64,000 bases of DNA from Rhizobium sp. RCAM05350 (GTDB lineage Bacteria; Pseudomonadota; Alphaproteobacteria; Rhizobiales; Rhizobiaceae): positions 2,418,001 to 2,482,000 of the forward strand of contig CP087974.1 of the NCBI GenBank assembly GCA_024426085.1, in the 5' to 3' direction. Shown here piece after piece: positions 1 to 9,640 of this stretch (positions are counted from its first letter, which is position 1; every line of letters starts with the position of its first letter). A program made the translations under genes and the position numbers. The notes beneath the pieces were generated by a model. The model ran no database searches and was not told the origin of the DNA. It worked only from the letters and a program-made list of their open reading frames with translations.

Positions 1-35
1 TCGAGGATCGCGATGATCGTGTTGAAAAGATCCAT
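1..35 (-). CDS. BMP-family ABC transporter, second permease (partial N-terminus)
   Basis: Only the first eleven codons lie inside the window, reading MDLFNTIIAIL from an ATG at position 35. The gene starts 3 bases after the stop of the upstream permease on the same strand, as expected for the second inner-membrane permease of a nucleoside-type (BMP family) ABC importer. The N-terminal residues fit what I remember of that subunit family, but the identification rests mainly on operon position. The rest of the gene runs off the left edge. Confidence 0.6.
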   Translation of the reverse strand, partial: MDLFNTIIAIL

Positions 36-38
36 GGC

Positions 39-1172
39 TCAGGCTCCCCTTGTCTGCGCGGCAATGGCGGAGCGGCGGCCGATACTTGCAAATGCGCGAC
101 CGATGGCCGGGCGGAACATGTTTTCCAGTGCCCCGGCAAACAGGATGACCAGGCCCTGGATGATGACGATCATGTCACGCGAGATGGCCGGCATTTCGAA
201 GGCGATTTCGGCACCGCCCTGATAGAGCATGCCGAACAGCACGGCCGCCGGAATGATACCGGCCGGATGCGACCGGCCCATCAATGCAACCGCGATACCG
301 ACAAAACCGGCGCCCTGCACGAAATCCAGCTGCATGCGATACTGCTCGCCCATGATCGGGTTCAGCGCCATCATCCCGGCCAGACCGCCGGAGATCATCA
401 TGACGATGATGGTGATGCGCGCCTCGCCGATGCCGGCATAACGCGCTGCCGACGGGCTGTGGCCCATGGTCCGCATCTCGTAGCCGAGCTTGGTGCGCCA
501 AATCAGCACCCAGACGCCGAAGGCGGCGAGAAGCGCCAGCAGGAACGAGACGTTGAACGGCGAATTGCCAAGGTTGAGCCCGAAAATCGACATCAGCCAG
601 TCCAGCTTCGGCAGCTGCCCGCCCGCCTCGAAGGTGCGGGTCTGCGGCGCCATCTGGCCGAGCGGCTTCAGCACCTTGGTCAGCAGATAGACCATCAGGC
701 TGGAGGCGATGAAATTGAACATGATGGTGGTGATGACCACATGGCTGCCGCGCTTGGCCTGAAGCCAGCCCGGCAGGAACGCCCACAGCGCGCCAAAGGC
801 GGCCGAACCGATGATCGCCAGCGGAAAAACCACGAACCAGGGCATGGTCTTGTCGAGCCACAGACAGGCGAGCGCCACGCCGATACCACCGATATAGGCC
901 TGGCCTTCACTGCCGATGTTGAACAGCCCGGCATGGAAGGCGACGGCGACCGAAAGACCGGTGAAGATGAAGGTCGTGGCATAATACAGCGTGAAACCGA
1001 TATATTCGCCGCGGCCGAAGGCGCCGTTGATCATGTGATAGGCGGCCTTGAGGGGATTTTCGCCGACCAGAAGCACGACGAGACCCGCCACAACGAAGGC
1101 GACGATAAGATTGACCAGCGGGATCAGGCCATATTCGGCCCAGGCCGGCAGTTTTGCGTATGGATTGCTCAT
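39..1172 (-). CDS. BMP-family (nucleoside/sugar-type) ABC transporter permease
   Basis: A 377-residue inner-membrane permease of the branched-chain/ribose permease superfamily, usual length for the first permease of BMP-type (nucleoside or simple sugar) importers. It shows about ten hydrophobic segments. The stretch [15 protein letters not shown] (around residues 84-98) is typical of the family and lies before a further set of membrane helices. The start ATG overlaps the stop of the upstream ATPase gene (ATGA), so translation is probably coupled. The reading frame is intact. The substrate cannot be read from the sequence; a purine nucleoside is a reasonable guess from family and operon. Confidence 0.85.
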   Translation of the reverse strand: MSNPYAKLPAWAEYGLIPLVNLIVAFVVAGLVVLLVGENPLKAAYHMINGAFGRGEYIGFTLYYATTFIFTGLSVAVAFHAGLFNIGSEGQAYIGGIGVALACLWLDKTMPWFVVFPLAIIGSAAFGALWAFLPGWLQAKRGSHVVITTIMFNFIASSLMVYLLTKVLKPLGQMAPQTRTFEAGGQLPKLDWLMSIFGLNLGNSPFNVSFLLALLAAFGVWVLIWRTKLGYEMRTMGHSPSAARYAGIGEARITIIVMMISGGLAGMMALNPIMGEQYRMQLDFVQGAGFVGIAVALMGRSHPAGIIPAAVLFGMLYQGGAEIAFEMPAISRDMIVIIQGLVILFAGALENMFRPAIGRAFASIGRRSAIAAQTRGA

Positions 1173-2699
1173 TCGGCCGCCTCCTTGGCGCCTTCGACAC
1201 CGGCCATCAGCAGGCCGAGTTCCCCTTCGGTCGCATCCGGACCCCGCTCACCGACCACACGGCCGGCGAACATGACGATGATACGGTCGGACAGGGCGCG
1301 GATTTCATCGAGCTCGACGGAAACGAGCAAGACAGCCTTGCCCTGATCCCGCATCTCGATGATCCGCTTGTGGATGAATTCGATGGCACCGACATCGACG
1401 CCGCGCGTCGGCTGGCCGATAATCAGCACGTCCGGCCCGCGCTCCATCTCCGCGCCAAAACGATCTTCTGCTGGTTGCCGCCGGAGAAATTGGCTGTTTT
1501 CAGCCGCGGGTTGGGCGGCCTGATATCGTATTTCTTGATCTTTTCCTCGGCATCCGCCTGGATCGCCTTGGTATTGAGGAAGACCCCATTGAGGTAGCGC
1601 TTGTCGTGGTGATAGCCGAGAATACCGTTCTCGGCCTCTTCGAACTTCAAAACCAGGCCGACATGGTGCCGGTCTTCCGGCACATGCGCCAGACCCCTGT
1701 CGCGCAGTTCGCGCGGATCGACATGGGCGGTGACGTCGATCGGCTGGCCATTGAGCAGGACCTTGCCGCCGACCGCCTTGCGGATGCCGGAGATCGCTTC
1801 CAGCAATTCGGACTGGCCGTTTCCCGCCACACCGGCAATACCGACGATTTCGCCGGCGCGCAGGTTGAAGGAGACATTATCGACCATGGTGACACCGCGG
1901 CCGTCGCGCACCGTCAGGTTTTCAATAGCGAGCTTCACCTCACCCGGGTTGGCAGCGCCCTTTCGACCCGCAGAAGCACGCGGCGGCCGACCATCAGTTC
2001 GGCCAGTTCCTCGACCGAGGTTTCCCTGGTCTTGCGCGTCGCCACCATCTCGCCGCGGCGCATGACGGAGACCTCGTCGGTGATCGCCATGATCTCGCGC
2101 AGCTTGTGGGTGATGAAGATGATGGTCTTTCCCTGATCCTTCAGCTGGCCGAGGATGCGGAACAGGTGATCGGCCTCCGGCGGCGTCAGAACGCCCGTCG
2201 GCTCGTCGAGAATGAGGATATCAGCCTTGCGGTAGAGGGCTTTGAGGATTTCGACGCTGCTGCAGACCGACCGGCAGTTCCTCGATCAGCGCGTCCGGAT
2301 TGACCTCCAGCGTATTCCTTTTCCAGCCGCTTCAACTCGACGCGGGCCTTGGAAATGCTGGTGTTGAGGATCTGGCTGTCTTCGGCGCCGAGCATGACAT
2401 TCTCGAGCACGGTGAAATTCTCGACCAGCATGAAATGCTGATGCACCATGCCGATACCGTTGGCGATCGCCGCGTTCGGATCCTTGATCGTCACCTGTAT
2501 TGCCGTCGATGACGATATCGCCCTTATCGGCCTGATAGAAGCCGTAGAGGATCGACATCAGCGTCGACTTGCCGGCGCCGTTTTCACCGATAATGCCGTG
2601 AATGGTGCCCTTGCGGACAGTCAGGTTGATATTCTTGTTGGCATGGACAAGGCCGAAGCTCTTGTCGATGCCACGCAACTCGATGGCAATATCGCTCAT
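1169..2699 (-). CDS. BMP-family ABC transporter ATP-binding protein (tandem ATPase, frameshifted)
   Basis: Double-cassette ATPase of about 510 residues that energises the neighbouring permeases. The first cassette starts [16 protein letters not shown] and carries Walker [10 protein letters not shown]. The second has the degenerate Walker A region GVAGNGQSE and the signature FSGGNQQK, typical of this family. The frame is broken about five times: one extra base near 2490, two bases missing near 2329 and near 2255, and one missing near 1953 and near 1443. Conserved sequence resumes at once each time, so I read it as one gene. It overlaps the next permease by 4 bases. Confidence 0.85.
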
Positions 2700-2770
2700 A
2701 TTGACCCATGTTCCCCAAGTCGGCCCGGTTTCTCCACTTTTGACAGCAGTAGCCCGGACATCGATTTTTT

Positions 2771-2782
2771 TACCAGTTGGTA
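2771..2782. promoter_or_regulatory. Candidate operator TACCAGTTGGTA upstream of the ABC operon
   Basis: A palindrome TACCA-GT-TGGTA preceded by a run of T, about 70 bases upstream of the ATPase start. A closely related string, TTTTTTACCAATTG on the minus strand, lies upstream of the separate solute-binding-protein gene (4424-4437). Shared motifs before two halves of one transporter suggest a common regulator. No regulator is identified and the role is inference. Confidence 0.3.
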
Positions 2783-2979
2783 TAAGTTTAGCATCGAATT
2801 CCGGACGCGTAAGTCAAAAAATCGAAAACGCATATACTCTTCCCAGTTCAATCGGGAGAGTCCAGCGCGATTTACGCACTTCCGGATGAAACGCAATATT
2901 GCCGTGACCCGGACTTTATCGAACATGTGGATATGATAGGGGATGGCATGGCACACGAACGGCCACCTCGAGGAAAATC

Positions 2980-3189
2980 ATGAGCAACGACAGCGAACGC
3001 ATCACCCGGCTTGAGGAAACGATCGCGCATCAGGCAAAGACGATCGAGGAACTGTCGGATCAATTGACCGAACAATGGAAGATCGTTGAGCAGGTACGCG
3101 CCAAGCTCGACCGGCTGACCGAGCGCTTCCTCAGCCTGGAAGAACAGAGCCTCGAAGCGCCGGCGAATACACGCCCGCCGCATTATTGA
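2980..3189 (+). CDS. slyX: SlyX family protein
   Basis: A 69-residue protein dominated by a coiled coil (ERITRLEETIAHQAKTIEE and onward) and ending in RPPHY, the usual C-terminus of SlyX proteins. Length fits the family, whose biochemical role is unknown. The ATG is preceded by a good AGGA ribosome site. It lies on the opposite strand between the ABC operon and the solute-binding-protein gene, and shares a bidirectional terminator with the latter. Confidence 0.85.
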   Translation: MSNDSERITRLEETIAHQAKTIEELSDQLTEQWKIVEQVRAKLDRLTERFLSLEEQSLEAPANTRPPHY

Positions 3190-3213
3190 GCCGGCTATTC
3201 ATCAATCTCGCGT

Positions 3214-3249
3214 AAAAAAGCCGCCGGCTCCGAGAACCGGCGGCCTTTT
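3214..3249. terminator. Bidirectional intrinsic terminator between slyX and the BMP gene
   Basis: An 8-bp perfect stem GCCGCCGG/CCGGCGGC (3220-3227 with 3237-3244) has A6 on its left and T4 on its right, so it can end transcription from slyX (+) and from the convergent binding-protein gene (-). Confidence 0.85.
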
Positions 3250-3279
3250 CATTCAATCGCCTGTTTCAATCCCTTGGGA

Positions 3280-4271
3280 TCAATAGGGGCAGGCTTCATC
3301 CGACATGTAGTCGTGAACCTGAACCGTGCCGGCAATGATATCGGCCTTGGCCTTGTCGACCGCAGCCTGCATTTCCGGGGTGATCAGCGCCTTGTTGTTG
3401 TCGTCGAGCGCGAAGCCGACGCCATCTTCCTTGAGGCCGAGGTTGGAAATGCCGACCTCGAACTTGTCGTTCTTCGCGGCCGAGAAGGCTTCGTAGACGG
3501 CAACGTCGACGCGCTTCAGCATCGAGGTCAGGACCTTGCCGGGCTGCAGCATGTTCTGGTTCGAGTCAACGCCGATGCCGAGCTTGCCGGCGTCCGCAGC
3601 CGCCTGGAGCACGCCAACGCCGGTACCGCCGGCAGCGTGATAGACGACGTCAGAACCCTGATCCATCTGCGACTTGGCGATTTCGCCGCCCTTGACCGGG
3701 TCGTTCCAGGCGTCCGGCGTCGTGCCGGTATAGGCTTCGAGAACCTTGACGTCAGCGCCGGTGGACTTGGCACCACCGATGTAACCACAGGCAAACTTGT
3801 GGATCAGCGGAATGTCCATGCCGCCGACGAAGCTGACGGTCTTCGACTTGGAAGCAAGTCCAGCGAGAACGCCGACGAGATACGAGCCTTCCTGTTCCTT
3901 GAAGACGATCGACTTCACGTTCGGCTTGTCGACAACCATGTCGATGATGGCGAATTTCGTGTCCGGATATTCGGCAGAAAGCTTTTCGAGCGGCGGCGCC
4001 CAGTTGAAGCCGACAACCACGATCGGGTTGTTGCCGTCGCCGGCAAAACGGCGCAGCGCCTGTTGCGCTGGGCGTCGTTGCTGATTTCGAACTCGCGATA
4101 TTCAACACCGGTTTCGGTCTTGAACTTTTCCGCGCCGTTGAAGGCCGCTTCGTTGAAGGATTTGTCGAACTTGCCGCCGAGATCGAAGATGAGCGCCGGC
4201 TTGACATCGGCGGCGAGCGCCGTGGCGGACATCATCGAGAAGGCAAAGAGACCGAGGAGCGTTTTTTTCAT
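3280..4271 (-). CDS. BMP-family ABC transporter substrate-binding protein (one frameshift)
   Basis: Periplasmic binding protein of the basic membrane protein (BMP/PnrA-like) family, about 331 residues after correction. A cleavable signal peptide (MKKTLLGLFAFSMMSATALAA) is followed by the family opening DVKPALIFDLGGKFDKSFNE. The middle and C-terminal parts (IDMVVDKPNVKSIVFKEQEG, VVYHAAGGTGVGVLQAA) are typical. One base is missing near 4060, where CGCGAACAG appears to have become CGCAACAG. It should feed the ABC operon on the other side of slyX, probably with nucleosides. It has its own long upstream region and shares a terminator with slyX. Confidence 0.88.
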
Positions 4272-4579
4272 TGTGCAGCCCTGTTGTTGCTATTGATCTT
4301 GTTGGGTCCTCCCGCAAGCTCCTCTTCGGGAGCATGTCTGCGGAACCACCACTCCCTTTTAAGGATATGTCTGGCTGGCGCGCATCCTTACATGCCTCAA
4401 ATCAAAATTCACCCGAAATTTTTCAATTGGTAAAAAAGGTAAATGGCTCAAAAAACCGGCAAAATCATCGGCTTTGCCGCTAAAGCGAGGTCATTATTCG
4501 GGCAACGCGCATCGTCAATAAATGAAAAAGCCGCGGCGCCTGAGCACCGCGGCTTTCGATATTTCCAATCTGCCCAGAC
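4272..4579 (-). promoter_or_regulatory. Intergenic region: leader of the BMP gene and 3' end of the receptor gene
   Basis: About 300 bases without a gene. The side next to the binding-protein gene is its long leader, with a CTCCCG/CGGGAG hairpin near 4305-4335 and an A/T-rich stretch at 4400-4445 holding the AATTGGTAAAAAA motif. The far side holds the terminator of the TonB receptor. No RNA family was recognised in the leader. Confidence 0.4.
4525..4556 (-). terminator. Intrinsic terminator of the TonB receptor gene
   Basis: A perfect 10-bp stem AAAGCCGCGG/CCGCGGCTTT with a 10-base loop. Read on the minus strand it is followed by T5. It lies 24 bases beyond the receptor stop. Confidence 0.85.
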
Positions 4580-6737
4580 TTACCAGGCCTTGCTGAGCTT
4601 CAGCGTCACAGTCCGCTGCTCGCCGTAGCCGCAAGTAAAGAGACCCTGGCAACCCTTGACATAATCCTTGTCAAACAGGTTGCTCACGTTGAGCGACGCG
4701 CCCCAGCCATTCTTCTCGTAGCGGATCGCGGCATCGGCTACGACGGCATCCGGAACCCATAGGGTGTTCTCGATATCGGCTGCCGACTTGCCCTGGTAGC
4801 GAAGACCGCCGCCGACGCTTACGCCTTCCATCGCCCCTTCGGTAACGGTGTAGTCGATCCACAGCGAGGCCTGATGTTCGGGGATCAGGCGAGGACGCTT
4901 GCCGATATAGGCGGCGATGCCCTCTTCGGTGATCTCCATGTCTGTATAGGTATAGGAGGCGAGCAGTTTCCAGTTCTGGTCGATATTGACCTTGCCTTCA
5001 AGCTCGACGCCCTGGGATTCGACTTCCCCGAGCTGGGTCTGCGTGAAGCCATCCGGATTCAACGCGTTCTCCTTGGTCAAATGGAAGACCGAGGCAGTCA
5101 GCAAACCATCGAAGACGGTCGGTTCATATTTGATGCCTGCCTCATACTGGACGCCCTCTTCCGGTACCAGCGGGGTGCCGGTGGCGGAAATGCCGATCAG
5201 CGGATTGAAGAAGGTCGCCGCGCTGACATAGGGTGTCAGGCCGTTGTCGAATTCGTAGGCAAGACCGGCGCGACCGCTGACGGCGCTGTCGCTGGAGGTG
5301 TAGGAGCCGGTTGCGAGGCGAGAATCAGTTTCGCTGTCGACGTAGTCGTAGCGACCGTTCAGCGTTACCAGCCAGCCGCCGCCGAAGCGGATCTGATCCT
5401 GTGCATACAGACCAACCTGCTGCATGCGCGACACGCCGTCGAGGTAGATGTTGTAAGCCGGCAGCGCGCCGCCATACACCGGATCAACTGGATCGAGGTC
5501 CGGCGCCGGGAAGGCCGACGCCTGCGTCTGGTCAATCTTGAAGTTCTTGTAGTCGAGACCCAGCAGCAGATTGTGCTCCGCACCCGCTGCCTCGAAATCC
5601 TTCCGCAAGCGGTTGTCGACATTGAAGCTGTCGACAGAGGTGTCATGCTTGAAGCCAAGCCGCGCCAGATCACCACTTGCCGTATAGGCGTAGGGATAAA
5701 CCAGCTCTTCGGACTTATCGAGATGGGCGAAGCGCAGGTTCTGGGAGAAGTTCCAGCCATTGTCGAACTCATGTTCGAACTCGTAGCCGATCATCTGCTG
5801 ATCGTGTGGCCGGAATCATGATCGGGCTCGCCGTAGAAGAAATCACGATCGACCTTGCCGCCGAACGGACCATCCACCACCGTACCTGCATAAGGCAGGA
5901 AGCCGTTGGCGATATGGGTCTGGTCGAGACTGGACGATCGCATAGACCGTCAGGCTGGTCGCATCGTCCGGCGAATAGGTGATCTGCGGCATGATGAAGC
6001 CGCGCAGGTCTTCGGAGTAATCCGTGTAGTTGTCGCCGCCGGAGATCTTGCCGGTCACGCGATAGGTGATCGTGCCGTCATCCTTCAGCTTGTCATTGAC
6101 GTCGAAGCCGAAGAAGGCGTTGCCGAAATTGTTGATACCGATCTCGGTATAGTAGAGCGGATCGTCCTGCGGACGCTTGCGCACGAGATCGACGATACCG
6201 CCCGGGCTCGAACCACCGTAGAGCACGGAAGCAGGGCCTTTCAGCACTTCGACGCGCTCCAGCATGAAGGCGTCTGCCTGGAAGCCGCCGAAGCCGTAGG
6301 AGAATAGGTTCAGGCCGTCAAGGAAGACGCCGGTCTGAGTGGCGTCGAAGCCGCGGATGTAGAACCAGTCGGTGTCCGGGTCGCTGCCGAAGGGCTCGGC
6401 CGAGACGCCGGCGGTGTAGCGTAGCCCTTCATCGATCTTGGTGACGACGCCGCGATCGTCCAGCTCCTGTCGGCCAATGACCAGAAACCGACTGCGGAAT
6501 TTCAGAAACCGGTGTCGCGGTTTTCGAGCCGGTGCCCGTTGCCTTTGCCACATAGCCATCGACGGGGCCGGTCGCTTCTTTTCCACCGCCCTTGCCGCCC
6601 CCGACAGTCAGGCGTTCCAGTGCCGTGGCACTGCCCGTTGCCGCATCCTGCGCCCACACCCCTTGCGGGATCGTCACCACCGCAATCGCAGCACTTGTCA
6701 TCAATACCCGGTAGAGACCTGTCCCCTTGATCCGCAT
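4580..6737 (-). CDS. TonB-dependent siderophore (hydroxamate-type) receptor, frameshifted
   Basis: Outer-membrane TonB-dependent receptor of the FhuA/FoxA type, about 720 residues after correction. A signal peptide from MRIKGTGLYR ends near GVWAQDA. The plug domain contains IPQSVSVIGRQELDD and RGFDATQTGVFLDGL, then VLKGPASVLYGGSSPGG. The barrel ends in the aromatic KLSKAW, as outer-membrane barrels do. Frame breaks lie near 6465 (one extra base), 5935 and 5795. The start at 6737 is preferred to the ATG at 6806, which almost abuts the iron box. With an iron box and an AraC regulator upstream, ferric siderophore uptake is likely; the ligand is not known. Confidence 0.88.
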
Positions 6738-6816
6738 AAATTCGTACCCCAGCTTGAAACCGGCCGCCTGCGCCCCCGCTGGCGTCACGCAATCCGGCTT
6801 TTCCATGAAAATAAGC

Positions 6817-6831
6817 TGATTATTTAGCTCA
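6817..6831 (-). promoter_or_regulatory. RirA-type iron box (TGA-N9-TCA) upstream of the siderophore receptor
   Basis: The string TGATTATTTAGCTCA fits the rhizobial iron-responsive consensus TGA-N9-TCA and differs at only two positions from the box in front of the HasA/RTX gene (TGATTATTTTTCTCA). It lies 80 bases upstream of the chosen start codon. Repression of the receptor by RirA under iron sufficiency is inferred from this match. Confidence 0.7.
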
Positions 6832-6919
6832 ACTATGATGGGCCGGGATTGTCTCTGACTGCGGTTCTTGAACGATTCTGGTCCATATTCCGCATTGCAC
6901 GCCGGCAAAGCGCCGATGC

Positions 6920-7804
6920 TCAAAAGCGCTGACTTTTCGCCCATGTCGCGGGCGTCGCACCAACAGACTTGCGGAACACACGGGTAAAGTGCGCCTGGTC
7001 GGCGAAACCAGTTTCGGCGGCAACGACGCTCATCGGCAATTCGCCCTTGAGCATCAGCTGTTTGGCGCGCTCGATGCGGGCTTTCATCTGCCACTGGTGT
7101 GGCGGCAGGCCGGTCGAAGCCTTGAAAGCATGGCTGAAATAGGATTGCGACAGACCGGTGATCGTCGCCAGTTCCTCCATCCGTATGCCGCGCAGGCAGT
7201 TTTCCTCGATATAGTCGATCGAGCGGCGCAACTGCCACGACGCCAGCTCGCTGCGCTTGCGCGCCCGAACGGGGCCAAGACGCATGACATCAACGAACAG
7301 CGCCACAGACAGGCCGTCGCCATAGAGATCGTGCAACGGCTGCGGATTGGCGCATTCGGCAGCGATCAGCTCGGCCAGCGCCAGGAAACGCGGCTCGGAA
7401 AACATCAGGCGCGGCGTGTCCAGCTTGCGCGGATCGAGATCTTCCAACAGCCGGCGGCTGAGGATATCCGCGTTGAAATGCAGGTCGAGATGGCGGACAT
7501 AATTCACGTCGACCATTTCAGCCCAGAGTTCCATGCCGGCCGGAATGTAGGAAATGACCTGCCGGCGGCTGTCTTCCGCGACGGCTTGCTGTGTTTGCCG
7601 CAGCCGGATATTGCGCCGGCCGCCGCCCTTGGCGTCGAGCACGATGAACAACCGGGGATCATCCGCGACATAAAACCCGCCGGCAACAGGCGCGCACTCG
7701 ACGTCCCAGAGGTCGGCGACGATACCGTTCCACTCGCGCCGGTTCAACCCGCCGATGACGGAGAACCCGGAGATCTTGTTGTTCATGCGCGGTTGAAAGG
7801 TCAT
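6920..7804 (-). CDS. AraC-family transcriptional regulator
   Basis: A 294-residue regulator with an N-terminal sensor part and a C-terminal double helix-turn-helix of the AraC/XylS type. The recognition region contains ELATITGLSQSYFSHAFKAS and, in the second helix-turn-helix, VAAETGFADQAHFTRVFRK. It sits directly upstream of the siderophore receptor on the same strand, the usual place for activators of siderophore uptake genes (compare RhrA, FoxR). It may instead start at MNNK, six codons in. An 18-20 base palindrome lies upstream. Confidence 0.88.
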   Translation of the reverse strand: MTFQPRMNNKISGFSVIGGLNRREWNGIVADLWDVECAPVAGGFYVADDPRLFIVLDAKGGGRRNIRLRQTQQAVAEDSRRQVISYIPAGMELWAEMVDVNYVRHLDLHFNADILSRRLLEDLDPRKLDTPRLMFSEPRFLALAELIAAECANPQPLHDLYGDGLSVALFVDVMRLGPVRARKRSELASWQLRRSIDYIEENCLRGIRMEELATITGLSQSYFSHAFKASTGLPPHQWQMKARIERAKQLMLKGELPMSVVAAETGFADQAHFTRVFRKSVGATPATWAKSQRF

Positions 7805-7857
7805 GGGGTCTCGACGGAATCGGCTTTCTCCGCTGATCGGAAATAAAACCTACTTTT

Positions 7858-7877
7858 ATTAGTCAAGTTTGACTAAT
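7858..7877. promoter_or_regulatory. Perfect palindrome upstream of the AraC gene
   Basis: ATTAGTCAA-GT-TTGACTAAT, 9-bp arms around a 2-base centre, about 54 bases before the AraC start codon. This is a strong candidate operator for autoregulation or an unlinked repressor. It does not have the TGA-N9-TCA spacing of the iron boxes elsewhere in the window. Confidence 0.5.
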
Positions 7878-8048
7878 TCAAAACCAGCGCCTTTGCAATT
7901 GCTGAAATGTCCGCAAACCCCGCGTTTGTCGGCAGTTGTGTCCTTTTCGCCATGCCGGGCTCATCGAGAGGAAGCGATCTATCAAGGCTCGCACGCTCTG
8001 CGCGCAAAAACCCTGCATCACAGACAGAAGCTGATAGCGGCCGCCTCC

Positions 8049-8696
8049 TCAGATGGCACACCGAACGCCGGTAGGGCGCAGGCCACAAGAGCCATTAAGA
8101 TTCTTCGCCAGATATTGCTGGTGATCAGCATCGGCGAAGTAGAAGGTCTTCGCTCTGGCGATTTCTGTGGTGATCCGGCCGCCATGTCCCGCCGTCTTCA
8201 ACGCCGCTTGAAATACGTCGCGGACCGCATTGGCTTGCGCCAGTTGCTCATCATCCTCGACATAGACGACTGAGCGATAGACCGTGCCGATATTATTACC
8301 CTGGCGCATACCCTGGGTCGGATCATGCTCCTCGAAAAACACCTTCAGTATCCCGTTCAACGACACCTTGGCGGGATCATAGACGACCAGCACCACTTCG
8401 GCATGCCCGGTCAGGCCTGTCGTCATCTCCTGATAGGTCGGATTTTTGGTAAAGCCGCCCGCATAACCCGCCGCCGTCACGTGGACGCCCGGAATTTTCC
8501 AGAACAGTCGTTCGGCACCCCAGAAGCAGCCCATGCCTAGGAGGACCTGCTGGCTGCCCGCTGGATAAGGACCTTTGAGTGAATGACCATTGACGATATG
8601 GGTCGCGGCCGTTGGGGCCTCGTCGTCCCTGCCCGGAAGCGCGCTTTGCGGGTCCGGCATGGTGAGCTTCCTGTTGAACATCTCCGTCAGGAACAT
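8049..8696 (-). CDS. msrA: Peptide-methionine (S)-S-oxide reductase MsrA
   Basis: Reduces methionine-S-sulfoxide in proteins and free methionine; cytoplasmic repair enzyme. The catalytic motif GCFWG is in LLGMGCFWGAERLFW, followed by the family string GVHVTAAGYAGG and by VVLVVYDP. The start ATG at 8696 has a GGAGGCC ribosome site and gives 215 residues, the usual length of the long MsrA form. The open frame extends further upstream without a comparable start. Confidence 0.93.
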   Translation of the reverse strand: MFLTEMFNRKLTMPDPQSALPGRDDEAPTAATHIVNGHSLKGPYPAGSQQVLLGMGCFWGAERLFWKIPGVHVTAAGYAGGFTKNPTYQEMTTGLTGHAEVVLVVYDPAKVSLNGILKVFFEEHDPTQGMRQGNNIGTVYRSVVYVEDDEQLAQANAVRDVFQAALKTAGHGGRITTEIARAKTFYFADADHQQYLAKNLNGSCGLRPTGVRCAI

Positions 8697-8740
8697 GATG
8701 GCCTCCCTTTTCGCCGGTACAGGTTCAACGGCGCCTGCGC

Positions 8741-9058
8741 TCAGGCCGAGAACCGGCCGGCGGCAGGCCGCCGCTTGTAGCCTATCACCCAAAGGATGAG
8801 CGCGATCAGCAGGAAGAAGGCAAAGGCCGGCTGCTGTAGCGACCACCGGATCACCGGATCCAGAAAAGCACCATTCGCGTGCGGCCGTTCCAGGCTTTGC
8901 ACAAGCGACTGCGTCGAGGAACCGCCGGCCGCAAGCGCTACTGCCAATGGCGTCAACACCGGCTGGGATGCCGAGACCGACTGGATGGCATCGACCGATG
9001 CCACAAGAACACCCATGACCAGCGCCAGAAAACTCGCAAATCGCAGCAAAAACCGCAT
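8741..9058 (-). CDS. Hypothetical small membrane protein
   Basis: A 105-residue protein with one hydrophobic segment at the N-terminus (MRFLLRFASFLALVMGVLVA) and one near the C-terminus (PAFAFFLLIALILWVIGY) followed by a basic tail KRRPAAG. The topology suggests a two-pass inner-membrane protein with a short periplasmic loop. The ATG at 9058 is preceded by GGAGACGG. It lies just upstream of msrA on the same strand, so co-transcription is possible. I do not recognise a named family. Confidence 0.65.
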   Translation of the reverse strand: MRFLLRFASFLALVMGVLVASVDAIQSVSASQPVLTPLAVALAAGGSSTQSLVQSLERPHANGAFLDPVIRWSLQQPAFAFFLLIALILWVIGYKRRPAAGRFSA

Positions 9059-9357
9059 TCCGTCTCCACCACCCGTCCGTATTCGCGCCGGCCGGACCTT
9101 ATTTTGCCGACCACAGCAAGCAATAAGCACAGCCCCAAGCAAGTGCAATCCCACCTTTTCACAGGCACGGATCGCAAGAAGTCAAAAAACTGTCAGAAAT
9201 CAGTTGATCCCACCGAGTTCATCGGTATATATCGCGCCGGTCCGCAGGTTTTCGCCCGCGGCCTACCCGGTTTGGCGCAGCCGAGCGGGGTTTTCAGGAG
9301 AAAGCAAGCGCTTGTCTCTAATCCACCGGCCCCAACCGCCGGTGCGATTGACAAAAC
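9059..9357. other. Gene-free region upstream of tRNA-Ser
   Basis: Roughly 300 bases with no supportable reading frame. It contains GC-rich short inverted repeats (for example CCACCGG/CCGGTG-like arms at 9323-9345) just before the tRNA. I cannot place a promoter with confidence. Confidence 0.4.
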
Positions 9358-9449
9358 GGACAGGTGGCCGAGTGGTTGAAGGCGCACGCCTGGAAAGTGT
9401 GTATACGTGAGAGCGTATCGTGGGTTCTGAATCCCTGCTCTGTCCGCCA
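9358..9449 (+). tRNA. tRNA-Ser (anticodon GGA)
   Basis: A class II tRNA of 92 bases with acceptor arm GGACAGG pairing with TCTGTCC, a long variable arm (GTGTGTATACGTGAGAGCG region), a T-arm with GGTTCTGAATCC, discriminator G and an encoded CCA. The anticodon loop reads CTGGAAA, giving GGA for serine. Confidence 0.95.
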
Positions 9450-9640
9450 TTTCCTCTGTTTTTACAACGTAATCTGATTTCGGCCTCTCGCCTTCCCCAC
9501 TGTAGCGTACCTGGAATTGTAAGACTGCGAGGAAGCGTTGGCTGCCTTTAGTCGGCCAGGCGATAATAGGGGTCTTCTCGATACGTTGCGCCGATATAGC
9601 AGTTCGTCCCGAAGCATCTTGGACTTCTCCGGTCCCCCGC

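Noticed and set aside
267-1346. Long plus-strand open frame (359 codons) opposite the ABC permease
   Set aside because: High-GC antisense shadow: His/Asp/Arg-rich composition, no ribosome site, and the minus strand encodes a clear permease.
3274-4296. 340-codon plus-strand frame opposite the BMP binding protein
   Set aside because: Antisense shadow of a conserved periplasmic binding protein.
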